Positions 9,746 to 20,271 of a DNA stretch of 64,000 nucleotides are shown here, piece after piece. The notes below the pieces were generated by a model. The model was given only the letters and a program-made list of their open reading frames with translations. It ran no database searches and was not told the DNA's origin. Location of the stretch: positions 5,444,719-5,508,718 of the forward strand of contig CM054159.1 of assembly GCA_028751875.1 (NCBI GenBank). Direction: 5' to 3'. This DNA comes from Rapana venosa (Eukaryota > Mollusca > Gastropoda > Neogastropoda > Muricidae). The position numbers were made by a program, and so were the translations under genes. Positions within the stretch are counted from its first letter, which is position 1. Every line of letters begins with the position of its first letter.

Positions 9746-10040
9746 ACTCCCAACACCACCTTTTCCACGCCACAATACCACAGTAGCACGATAAAAGATA
9801 AAATTCGCACAATTTCAGCAAACACACACCAAACACCTCCCCCAACCCCCACCCACCCCCGCATGTACAACCCCCCCAAAACCCCCACCCCCCTACCCTC
9901 ATTACACCACACCCCCACCAAACCCCACCCCTACCCCACATCACACAGCCCATCCAAACCCATCCCTCCCCAACCCCCAAAACCCCCTTCCCCCCACACC
10001 ATCCCCAAAACCCCCCCTACCCACACCACCCCCCAAACCC
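9746..10040. repeat. C/A-rich low-complexity tract
   Basis: Runs of ACCCCCACCCCC-type sequence with almost no G. Frames through it are proline/histidine repeats and not genes. Confidence 0.9.
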
Positions 10041-10190
10041 ACAGAAGTCCTGGGAGGGGAAAACTATGAACCGAGGCCCCGTGGGCAAGCCCCTAGAAAC
10101 TTCCCACTCACTTTTAAAAAAACCCTTTCCCGTTTTTGGGAAGAGAGGCCATTTTTTTCCCCGTGGGAAGGAAAAATTTACAACACTACA
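10040..10190 (+). mobile_element. Partial SINE family X copy, degraded
   Basis: Contains GTCCTGGGAGGGGAAAACTA, then CCGAGGCCCCGTG, then the CCCTTTCCCGTTTTTGGG and GGCCATTTTT segments in the order seen in the fuller SINE X at 52758-53080. The tRNA-like head is missing and homopolymers are lengthened. Confidence 0.5.
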
Positions 10191-10254
10191 CGGGGACTGG
10201 ATGTAAAAAATAAAACAGAGTGCGTTTTCCCAGTAACCTCGAAAAAGATTTTTT

Positions 10255-10286
10255 TTTAATAAAACCCCCCCCCCCCTACCTCATAA

Positions 10287-10321
<35 letters not shown>

Positions 10322-10530
10322 ACCCCACACACACTACATAGCTCCCCAAAACCCCACCCCCCTCAAACCCAAACCACACCCAACACGAGGGGAAGATAAA
10401 ATTTACAAAAACGCATCACACGGGAACTGGATGTAAAAAAGTACATAGTGCTTTTATCCTCGAATAATAAATTGTAAAATATAAAAATTTTTTGAATTTC
10501 CCCTTCATGGGTGATTTAAAGTGTTTTTGA
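10255..10530. repeat. Poly-C and C/A-rich tract
   Basis: Two poly-C runs (the longer about 10290-10321) and C/A-rich filler, followed by AT-rich sequence that repeats the phrase GGAACTGGATGTAAAAAA seen at about 10195, so part of this segment is a local duplication. Confidence 0.8.
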
Positions 10531-10559
10531 CTTAGACTTGATTTAAGAATAAAAAAAAA

Positions 10560-10750
10560 TTTTTAAAAAAATAAACCCACCCACTACCCATTCTACAACC
10601 CCCCCCCTTCCCACCCCCCACCCCCACACACACAATACAAGCCCCACCCAACCCCGCCCACCCCCCCCCAACCCAACAACACAAAACACACCACCACACA
10701 CACAAACACAACCCACACACACACACACACACACACACACCCACACACAC
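10560..10750. repeat. C/A-rich tract ending in (AC)n
   Basis: ACCCACCC-type filler leads into perfect (AC)n directly before a SINE X head. The same order (AC run, then SINE X) occurs at 50460-50526 in U5. Confidence 0.9.
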
Positions 10751-11010
10751 AGGGAAGGGGATAGCCGGGGTTAAAAATTGCGCTGAAATCTTCGACCCGG
10801 GCTGATTCCGTTAAAGGGGGATATTTCCCCTAGAGCAACCATCCCGACTCCAATTCCCCCCCAAAAGTCCTTCGAATGAGACAAAACCGGGCCCCATGGT
10901 GAACGCTCGCAAAAAATCTTGCGCACACTTTAAAACCCTTTTCCGCTTTTCTTTAAAGAGTGGGCCCTTTGTGTGCCGGTGGAAAAACAGATACAAAAGG
11001 TTTTTTTTTT
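10751..11010 (+). mobile_element. tRNA-derived SINE family X, copy U1
   Basis: Starts AGGGAAGGGGATAGCCGGGG (A-box region eroded), shows a B-box-like GACCCGGGCTGATTCC, then the body phrases AAAAGTCCTTCGAATGAGAC, TTGCGCACACTTTAAAACCC and TGTGTGCCGGTGG. Matching copies lie at 50525 and 52758 on the same strand and at 61665 on the other. Pol III promoter boxes in tRNA-like heads are the family hallmark. Confidence 0.65.
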
Positions 11011-11019
11011 TAATAAAAA

Positions 11020-11378
11020 CACACACCACCCCCCTTTACCCGAACCACACAACACATACGCACCCCCACACACACACACACACACACACAAAACCCACAC
11101 ACATCACACATACCCCCCACCCACACACACACAAAAACCACAACCCAACAACAACCCCCACCCCCACCACCCCACACCACCCTCACACACAAACACAAAC
11201 AAAACCAAACCCCCACCCCCACCCCCCCCCCACACCCACCACAACCCCCCCCCCACCACCCCCCCCCCCAACCCCCACAAAACCCCCCCCCCACCCCACC
11301 CCCCCCCCCCCCCCCACACAACACCACACACCCCCCCATCCCCCCCCAAAACACACACCCCAAACACGCAAACTAAAG
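11020..11378. repeat. AC- and C-rich tract
   Basis: Long ACACAC and CCCCCACC sequence downstream of SINE X, matching 50820-51225 in U5. It gives proline/threonine or glycine/valine spurious frames. Confidence 0.95.
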
Positions 11379-11565
11379 CCACACAGCCCTGGCCCCTTCG
11401 AGGTTTTTGCAAAGCAGGGCCATGTCTTCCCCCCTGCCTTTGGCCTGGCCTCATGATCCCCCTGGGCCTCCGCCTTCGGAGGCCCTTTGGGGCTTTGGGG
11501 GTCATAGTGTGTGGTTTAAGGGGTTCCGGGGAAAACCCTGTGGGAACACAAGCGGATATCATTGT
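11379..11565. repeat. Conserved GC-rich block, U1
   Basis: Includes CTTCGAGGTTTTTGCAAAGC, GGCCTGGCCTCATGATCC and TGTGGGAACACAAGCGGATA. It matches 51235-51430 in U5. No frame is shared between the copies, so I do not call a gene. Confidence 0.5.
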
Positions 11566-12000
11566 TCTTCCTCTTTTTTTCTTTTTTCTTCTTTTTTCTT
11601 CTTTTCTTCTTTTTTCCCATCGCTTTTTTTTTTTTTGTTTTTGGGTTTTGTTTGTTTTTTGGGAGGGTTTGGGGGGGGGGGGGGTTAAGGGGATGTTGGG
11701 GGGTTTTTTTGGGGGGGTTAGGGTGAGGAGGGTTGGGTTTTTTTTTTTTGGCCTGTTTTTGGTCCAAAATTGGAGGATAGGGGAGGTAAAGAAGAGACGA
11801 AGAACAAGAATAGTAGTAGTATGGGGCAATAGTTGGGGGGGGGAGCAAGAGCAGCACATAACAGCAAAGCAGAGCAGTGGTAGTGGTAGTGTATAGTAGT
11901 ATTTGGAGAGTTAAATATGTAGTAAAGTGTAGTTAGTGTAGTTAGGAAGGGGAGTGAGGAGGAGGGGGAGGAGGAGGGGGGGGAGGAGGAAAGGGAGGAA
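11566..12000. repeat. Poly-T, poly-G and (AGT/AGG)n tract
   Basis: CTTTTTT and GGGGGG runs are followed by AGTAGTAGT and GGAGGAGG repeats, the reverse complement of ACT/CCT trinucleotides. The order is repeated at 51430-51790 in U5. Confidence 0.85.
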
Positions 12001-12220
12001 ACGGGGGGCTGGTTTAAAAAGAAACTGTGTCTTTTTAAAACAAAATCTTGGAGGTTTAAAACATTTGGGCTGGAAAATCATGTTTAAAAAACCCACAATT
12101 TACGGAACCCTTTTCTGGGGAAAAAAAAATTAAGGGCAAAAACTTGAAAAGATAAGCATTTTTTTAAGGGGGGGATGCCCTTTAAACCCTTTATTTTGGG
12201 CCCATTTGGCCGAATCCCAA

Positions 12221-12280
<60 letters not shown>

Positions 12281-13600
12281 AACCCCCCCCCCCCCCGGCC
12301 CCCCCCCCCCCCCCCCCCCCCCCTTTTTTATTTCCCGTTTTCCCAAAAAAAGGTAAATTTTAAAAAAATCCCAGGGGGTTTAAAAAACACAGAGGGGTTA
12401 TCCAAACTTTAAAGAAAAAAAAAGGCTGTCTAGGAAGTAAAGACAAAAAATAACATTTCCCCTTTACCCCCCCGGGGGGTTTTCCCAAAACCTTTAAAGG
12501 GGAGGGCCTCTCTTAAATCCAAAAAAATTGGAGAAAAAATTTTAAAAAGTTTCATTGAAAACCCGCCCGGGGCCCCTCAACCACAAAAAACGGGGAAAAA
12601 AATTGCCAGTTTTGTTTTTTGGGAAAAAAAATCCCCAAAACCCCCTTTTGGACTTTTTGAGTTAAAACGGATTTTTTTTTTAGGGGTGGGGGGTTGTGGG
12701 GAAAATCTTTCACCTTTAAAAAAAAAAAATAATTTTGTTAAAAATTTTTTTTTTAAAATTTTAATTTTTTTTTCCTTTAAAAAAATAAGTCAAAAAAAAA
12801 CTTTGGGGGGGTTTAAATTGGGTTATTTATTTGGAAAAAATAGGGAAAAAGGAAAAAGGGAGAATTTTTTTATTTTAAGGGGATTAACCGAAAAAAATTT
12901 GAAAAAAATTTTTAAAAATATTTCCCCCCTTTTTCCCAAAAATTCCCAAACCCCCAAAAAAAATTCCGTTTAAAAAAACTTTTAAAGTTGCCCCAAATAA
13001 ATCAAAAACCCTTTTACCAGTGGTATCTGGGCCCTTCGTGGGGCAAAATTTTCCAAAAGGGTACCCCCCCAAAATTTCAACCCAAAAAATTGTTTTGGGG
13101 GTGGATTTGGGGTTTGGGGTTTTTAAAAGGGGGGGGGCGGAGGGAAAAAAGGAAAGGGGTTTTATTTTTTCTAAATAAAAAAAAATCTTTAAAAAAAACC
13201 CAAGTTTAAAAAAAAATTAACTTTTAAACACCTCTTGATTTAAAAACCTTAAAAACTTTAGTTAAAAGAAAAAAAATATTTTAAAAATTGTTAAAAGGTT
13301 TAAAACCCCAAAATTTTTTGGTTGGTGTTTTTTTGTTTGGTTTTTTGGGGGGGGAAAGTTTCTTTTTAGTTTGGGGGGTTTTTCAAGCTAAAAAAAATTG
13401 GGTTTTTAAAAAACCCCTTTTTTTAAATTTTAAGGGGGAATTTGATTAAAAATATCTTGTATAAATAAAATTGTTGTAAAGAAAAATTTTTTTGGATAAT
13501 TACCTTTTTTTTCCTTTGAAAAACAAAAATTCCTTGAAAATTTTTTTTTAAATTTTTTTTAAATTTGGGTGAAAATTTTTTTTTTTAAAAAAACTTTAAA
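12001..13600. other. Homopolymer-swollen low-quality stretch, including a ~100-bp poly-C run
   Basis: The part at 12040-12110 aligns with 52600-52660 in U5 (TGGAAAATCATGTTTAAAAAA), but beyond it nearly every base is drawn into a run of 3-10 identical letters. One run at 12222-12278 is 57 C. Where U5 (52690-54400) is readable, this copy is not. No genes or elements can be called. The pattern suggests consensus error and not biology. Confidence 0.6.
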
Positions 13601-13803
13601 AATTTTAAAAAAAAAGGGGAAAAAAAGAAAAGAAAAAATTAAAAAAAGAAAAAGGAAAAAAAGGGGGGAAAAAAAAGAAAAAAAAAAAGGGAAAAAGGGG
13701 AAAAAAAAAAAAAAGAAAAGAAAGAAAAAAAAAAGAAAAAAAAAAGAAAGAAAAAAGGGGGAAAGAAAGAAAGAAAAAGAAAGAAAGAAAAAAAGAAAGA
13801 AAG
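13601..13803. repeat. A/G-only purine tract
   Basis: Runs of AAAAGAAAGAAAAAGGGG. It is equivalent to 41931-42036 in front of the U5 GACT array. Lysine/arginine-rich or phenylalanine-rich frames here are spurious. Confidence 0.95.
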
Positions 13804-13920
13804 ACTGACTGACTGACTGACTGACTGACTGACTGACTGACTGACTGACTGACTGACTGACTGACTGACTGACTGACTGACTGACTGACTGACTGACTGA
13901 CTGACTGACTGACTGACTGA
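13804..13920. repeat. (GACT)n microsatellite, about 29 perfect copies
   Basis: A perfect tetranucleotide array of about 117 bp ends at GAATTTATCGCAGATAATGC, the junction with the next head block. The same site carries an interrupted array at 42037-42147 and only GACTGACAG at 54523-54531. Confidence 0.98.
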
Positions 13921-14640
<720 letters not shown>

Positions 14641-14779
14641 CCGGCAACTAGAACGGAGTGGCTCGCGAATGTCACAATCCGAGATGAAAGCACACGCCTT
14701 TTCCTCGGAAAGAAACAAATAAACAAAGTCAAACTCTTAATCATTCAGCAAAGACCAGACTATACTCTTCCCATCTTCT

Positions 14780-17090
14780 CTGTGCTACCATCCATAAAAT
14801 CTCTTTTTTCCCTCCACCTCATATCTCTTGGATCTGCAAAACAAACTCCTCTGCCTAAACACACGCGCCTGTCTGAATCTTTCATCCAATTTTCTGCTCT
14901 TCTTTTCAGACAAAGTTCGAAACCTTACGCTCACCGCAGACTGATCGCAAACTCAATTCAGGCCTGCGCCTCCGGTCCCCAGTTCACTGGCAACCTCTCT
15001 TTTCCTTTCCAGTCCCACAAGCTGAAAAGAAATTCATGACAATTCTGACGAAATGGACTATAAAATCTGCGCGACCTTTGCTCTGTTTTTCTCACTCAGA
15101 TGCCTTCCACAAGCTTGTGCCAGATTATATCAAATACGGTAAAACTCTTTCTTCAGTCAGGGACTTTTCCATCAGCTTTTAAACAGCAATAGTCACACCT
15201 CTACTGAAATAAGCACACGACCTCGATCCACATTATGACGAATTATAGCCGGTCTCAAACTTACCTTTGTCTCTCTGAAAGTATAGAAACACGTTGTTCC
15301 AAAGCTCAACACGTCACCTTCTTCCTCTTCAATGTTGTTGTCTTCTTCGCCACTTTTCAGTCTGCCCTATCGCTCTCCAACCAACCGCCCCGAAACACCC
15401 TAGTCCATACTTTAGATACCACTTTACTACTTGCTTTGCTGCAGGGGAAACTTCTCTCTCTCATCTTCTTGATTCTCTGCAGCCTTTGTACCATAGATCA
15501 CTCAATTCTTCTTTCTCGCTCCAAAATACGTTTGGTATTAATGGCACAGCCCTCACCTGGTTTTACATTCCTACCTCACAGACCGGTTCCCGAACGTATT
15601 GTAACGAACTTCAATCAAAACGCCTGTCCCAATGGAATGTGGAGTCCCGAAGGGCTCAGTCTGGGGCCCTGTTCTCAGTTACTCTCTACCATGCTCTCAC
15701 TTCACATATAATAAACAATCCCACCCTATTGAACCTATTTCTTATGCCGATGATATCAACTTCAGTGCCGGCCGATACAGTTGAAACTATTGTCCTTCTC
15801 GCCTGCAATATGTCCTACTGCCTTCCAGACATTACAAAACCTGGCTGATCAGAACCACGCTTACCACTTAATGCGATAAAACGAAGCACGTCGTCATAGG
15901 GGGACTCTCCACAGTAAACTTTTCTCTACTATCGCAAAAACTTCCAGATAGAATTCGGGCATTAGTCCGGATTCCTTTGTCCACTAGTGAAGTCTTTCGT
16001 GCGTCGTTACTGAAACACACTCTCTATGAAAAAATTCATCACCCAGACTTGCCGAGTGCTTGGCCTCCTATCAATTAGCGGCGCTATATGAGTGCTCGAA
16101 TCGAAGTAATCTTTCATGGAATGCAATCCTTCTAAAGGCTTGTGCCCCCACTAGTCGCTTCTTTCAGCGATTTAGATTACTAGTGAGAATTTTCTCTTTT
16201 GGTGGGTCCTACAGCATCATCTCTCCCTCTTCTCTTCAACGCGCCTAGGACACAATCTGCAGCTCGACTGGTCCTAAGAAAGAAAAAATTGAAACACATA
16301 CTCTCTCTTCTTAGCGATTCTCTTCACTTCTTTGCCTGTCTCACAAAGACGTATTTATTTATTTATTTATTTATATATACCACTTTAAGTCACGGAGATT
16401 TCTCTGGTGGAATGAAATGTTCAAGTTGGGTGTTTCCCCGGGGAGAGAAACGTCGCACTCAAGAGCGCGCACCTTTTTTTTTTTTTATTTTTTTTTGCCT
16501 GCTAACTGATATCTATTCCCTAGATCCACGGTGGCCTTTTTTCTAAGAATTTTGCGCAGGGGACACCTCTCTTTGTTGCCGTATGGGTCTTTTTCGTGCG
16601 CTGCATAATTTTCTGCTAACATCACGGGGACCTCGGTTATAGCGTCTGATTCCGAAAGGACTAGCGCCCAGACCACCCCCTCATGGTCTAATGGCTGGGG
16701 GAAAATAGTTTTCGGGGCCAGGCGGGATACGAACCCGGACTTTTCGCTTTCTAGACAGGCGCGTTACCTCTAGACCACCGATCCACTGGAGTATAAGATC
16801 AGTACCCTCTGTTTCAAATGTCTCCACAAATCTGCACCCTCTTATCTCTGTAACTGTCTTCACCTGTACACTCCATCCCGTTCCCTTCGTTCAGCCGCAG
16901 ATACTTTGTGCTTTCGAGAACAACCCAGATTAACGCAAACCACTTTTGGGCCGTCGCGCTTCTCTGTTTCGGGTCCATCGCCACCTGGAACGGACCTCCC
17001 TCTTACCTTCGTCAAAGAGACTCACTTGCATTCTTCATAATTCAGCTCAAAACACACTTATTTCCTCTCTGATGACTTGTCCCCCCACAT
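14780..17090 (+). pseudogene. Broken LINE reverse transcriptase, copy U2
   Basis: Fragments of the RT are recognisable in different frames: FGINGTALTWF near 15530-15560, a YADD-like region altered to LMPMIST near 15745, and [11 protein letters not shown] near 16257. There are many frameshifts and a SINE separates the last part. The indel density is far above that of U1 or U5 over the same sequence, which points to sequence error added to real decay. Confidence 0.8.
16351..16786 (-). mobile_element. tRNA-derived SINE inserted in the LINE, reverse orientation (U2)
   Basis: Read on the minus strand it starts with a tRNA-like head: A box TGGTCTAGAGGTAACGC and B box CCGGGTTCGTATCCC, about 70 bp (16716-16784). 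It continues ACCGAGGTCCCCGTG, CGCACGAAAAAGACCC and ACGGCAAC, a body phrase typical of gastropod SINEs, then an A-rich stretch, GAGAAATCTCCGTGAC and a (TAAA)n tail. U1 shows the empty site at about 2299-2306 (CACAAGGACTGGAGTATAAG). Target-site duplication is short or unclear (ACT at most). Confidence 0.85.
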
Positions 17091-17415
17091 ATCTATCCCT
17101 AATTTTCGCAACAGCATCTTTCACCTTCTAAGTGTTGTTCCAGTGTGTGTGTGTGGTTTGTGCGTGCGTCGCGTGCGGCGTATGCGTGCGTGCGTGCGTG
17201 CTGTGCGTATGTGCGGCGGCATGGGCGATTTTGAGATCTGGGTTGCTCCTTATTGTTTAAGGAGGTTGGCATGCGCTGTCCAAGTTGGAGGTGCAAAGCG
17301 CTTCGATTTGTTGTTTTTAACAGATTCAGCGCTATCTTAGATCCATATATTATTTTTTATTATTATTATTATTATAATTATATATATTATTCGATCGTTA
17401 GATCGAGTCGATAGA

Positions 17416-17705
17416 TCGATAGATGTGTTTGTGTGTGGTGTGTGGTGTGTGTGTGGTGTGTGTGTGTTAGTGTGTGTGTGTTGTGAGTGTGAGCGTGTGC
17501 GTGATGCGTGGGTCTGTGTGCGTGCGTGTGTGTGTGTGTGTCGGTGTCTGTGTGTGTGGTGCGTGGTGCGTGTAATGTATGTGTCCGTGATCGGTTTTGT
17601 TTGTCTAGTGAGTATGTGTAAGAGTTTTGGCGCGCACGCATGCAGCAACCATGTGAGCAGTTCTGTGGTGCATGTGTTGTCTGTGAGTGTGTCGGTTGTG
17701 TGCGT
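17416..17705. repeat. GT-rich array, U2
   Basis: GTGTGTGGTGTG repeats include one copy of the TGATCGGTTTTGTTTGTCTA core near 17588. It directly follows the LINE tail; the 2-kb SINE and minisatellite segment of U1 is absent here. Confidence 0.9.
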
Positions 17706-17985
17706 GTGTGGCCAGCGTGTGACAGTAGAACGTAGAGAGACTAGATATGTGCGCAAGCTGAAAAGATGAGAATGTTCCTGACAGAAGTCATTAAAGGTAG
17801 GAAAAAATTTGGGGGAGGAGAGAGGAGAAGAGGAGAAGCTAGGGAGGAAGGAAAACGCCGCTGACAGCAAACCTACCAGACGCCCAGACGGGACACAGAG
17901 ATTAAAGAGGGAGACGAGCCAGTGTAGGAGTAGGAGAAACGCCAGCAGGACAGAGTTTGGCCTTACTCGATAACCTAAGTGCGGG
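17706..17985. repeat. Conserved spacer between GT and AC arms, U2
   Basis: Same block as 5441-5668 with many one-base changes (GGCCAGCGTGTGACAGTAGA at the left edge). Confidence 0.75.
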
Positions 17986-18365
17986 TGCGCACACACACCC
18001 ACCCGGCCACATCCACAAATCACAACCACTCACTCCACCCACACACAACCACACAGAGGCACACAACGACAAAAGTATACAACAACACAACACAACACCC
18101 CCACACACCAGAGCACCACCTCCACCGCACACACTCCAACACACCCACATACACACACCACACACCATACAACACACGCCTCACACACATACAACACACA
18201 AACCACGGTACCACAGAGACACCAACGACACCCACACGACACCAACAACACCCACCCAACACACACACACATCACCACCAACACACACACACACACCACA
18301 CACACACCACACACACACCAGCACACACACACACACACAGCACACTCACATCACACCTCACACCA
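17986..18365. repeat. AC-rich array, U2
   Basis: CACACACCACACACACC repeats complementary in type to the GT arm. Frames are histidine/threonine repeats. Confidence 0.95.
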
Positions 18366-19432
18366 CACTAATGGCAAGCTTCTCAAACTTGTTTAATGAC
18401 TTACTTTCTAAAAAAAAGTTTTTCATGTTTAAGATCAGGTACTTTCAACGCTGTTGCGCAAAAAGCCCTTACAAATCTGCAGCCATCCACCCAGCTTACT
18501 TCAGATTTTGCCTAAAAGATCAACATTCTGCTTATAGTTTAAAAAACCATATAATATTACGGCAGCAAACTTTTGCTACAAATTAAACCTATGCTTAAAA
18601 CATTTCGATGCTGGTCCTCATAACAAGAAACAACAAAATACCCTATCTACAACTTCTGTGGAGAGGATGGAGCACATGCGTGTGTTAAATACACGGTGAA
18701 GAGAAAGAACTGAAAGACGGAGATCCTAAAACTTGCCTGCAGATAAACACCTACATGTGCATGGTGAAAAAACGAAAGCCAGCCAAGCTTTAGATTTAAA
18801 ATCAGTACACCAACTCTGTTGTCTAAAAACAGGGACCGTCGCGACCTCCAAAAAGAGCACGATCAAGCCTACGTTGTCCTGCATCTTCCCTTTAAACGAA
18901 AACAAAACAGAAAGCAATCTGATGGCACAGCCTACAAGTGTCCTAAGCACTATCACTCTTTCCAAATCGGCGCAACTGAAGAATGTTCCGACCGTTGCCA
19001 CACAGAGAGGTTTAAACAAAAGGAAGGTGGATTTTTTTTAATCTATAGAATCCTCCAACTATGAAGTTTCCCATTGTAGACCAAATTTAAAAATATTTAG
19101 ATCCTAAAACTATGAAAGAGTCCCATTTTAGACCAATCAGGTTGTTTTTGTTTTTTTAAGAAAGAAATAGTAATGGACACTGAAAATGTAGGGGCTTATC
19201 TTAAAATAAATAATTGGTCTTGCAAAAGTCACAATACAGTGCAACCTTGAGAGGGAGAATAAGAGACAGAAAATGCGACTTAAAAAAGCTAAAATTCTAT
19301 AAAATAAAATAAAAGAAAAAAGAAAAGGGTGGGGCTACACTCGGTAACGGCGGGTGCACACTTACACAAGGAGCCCCTCACCTTCACCACGCGGCATCCC
19401 GCGAAGCTTTGGGAAGGTCCGGAACTGAACGC
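18366..19432. other. AT-rich conserved non-coding block, U2
   Basis: Equivalent of 6011-7017, starting near GGCAAGCTTCTCAAACTTG. Its right end reads CACACTTACACAAGG and TTCACCACGCGG, the type II variant. No genes seen. Confidence 0.5.
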
Positions 19433-20122
19433 CTAGCTGTTGGACATCAGACCCAGACAAAACCCAGATTGACAAGAGCAGCAAGCACAGGACCAGGAAG
19501 GAAGGCGGACGTTGCGGAAGCCTCGCGGGTCATCGTAGGTCCAGCACACAGCCAAGCCCACAGCCGCCAATGAACAGCAGCAAGAAGGTGAGTTATTGTT
19601 AAACAGCCTGGCGCCGTTTCGCGCCCATGCGGCGCGTGCTCTCCTCGGAAACTCAGGACGGACGATTCCCAGCTCTGCCCACGGGGCAGAGGTCAGGCGA
19701 GCATCGACAAAGGTCCGCGCTCGTAGTCGCTCTCTGTTGTCAGACTCTTCCTCCGCCTGGCCTTGACTGAAGCCTCCTGTCTGCGCTGGTAAGGGTGGTG
19801 TCCCTTGGCGGGCTGGCTTGCACGGTCACCCTGGCTCCCTGGTGGATGTGGGGTGCTCTACCCGACGTATTGGTAGTTGAGTTTGCTATCAACAAGCGAT
19901 GCGGGCCCGGAGGGTCGAGAGCTGCTGTAGGGGTAAGGCTAAGATGGGGATTCTAGACAGACAGTGGTGGCTCAGCAGCAGCTAGCAGCAGCTCTAGCAG
20001 TGGCTCCTCGCAGGATGCAAAGGATGTTTTGTTATTTTTTGAGAAGACGCCGTCTTCGGAGGCCGCTCTGCGGGGACTGGCCGTCCGCCTTAGGACTCGA
20101 CTGTCGCCCGGTCTCCTCTGGG
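19433..20122 (-). pseudogene. Frameshifted copy of the terminal exon, U2
   Basis: Aligns along its length with 7018-7650, ending in the same TTGGACATC/CTAG region, but carries numerous one-base indels and short insertions (for example TTGTTATTTTTTGAG inside the alanine/glycine part near 20030). No long frame survives. Identical to 35813-36502. Confidence 0.8.
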
Positions 20123-20271
20123 CTGTAAAAGAGATAATTTTTTTGGTTTTTTAGAGTGTGGTTAGATTATTTCTGAAGTGTTAATTTTAGTTTCTGTTGT
20201 TTTAGCGTGTTATTTTTAGGATAAGGGTTGTTCTGCCTGTTAATTTCGAAAGCTGAGACAAAGGTCAAAGA

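Larger units (their letters stand above)
14652..17395 (+). mobile_element. LINE fragment, copy U2, with nested SINE
   Basis: Same element and flanks as at 690-2889, but riddled with one-base insertions and deletions. It shares with U5, against U1, a missing 12-bp stretch after GACCTT (about 15080), the extra 18 bp before the SRLDYCN region, and a SINE at 16351-16786. The tail is (ATT)n at about 17347-17375. Confidence 0.9.

Noticed and set aside
16716..16784. Functional tRNA gene on the minus strand
   Set aside because: A and B boxes are good, but the sequence continues into a SINE body with a (TAAA)n tail and is inserted in a LINE, so it is a SINE head.
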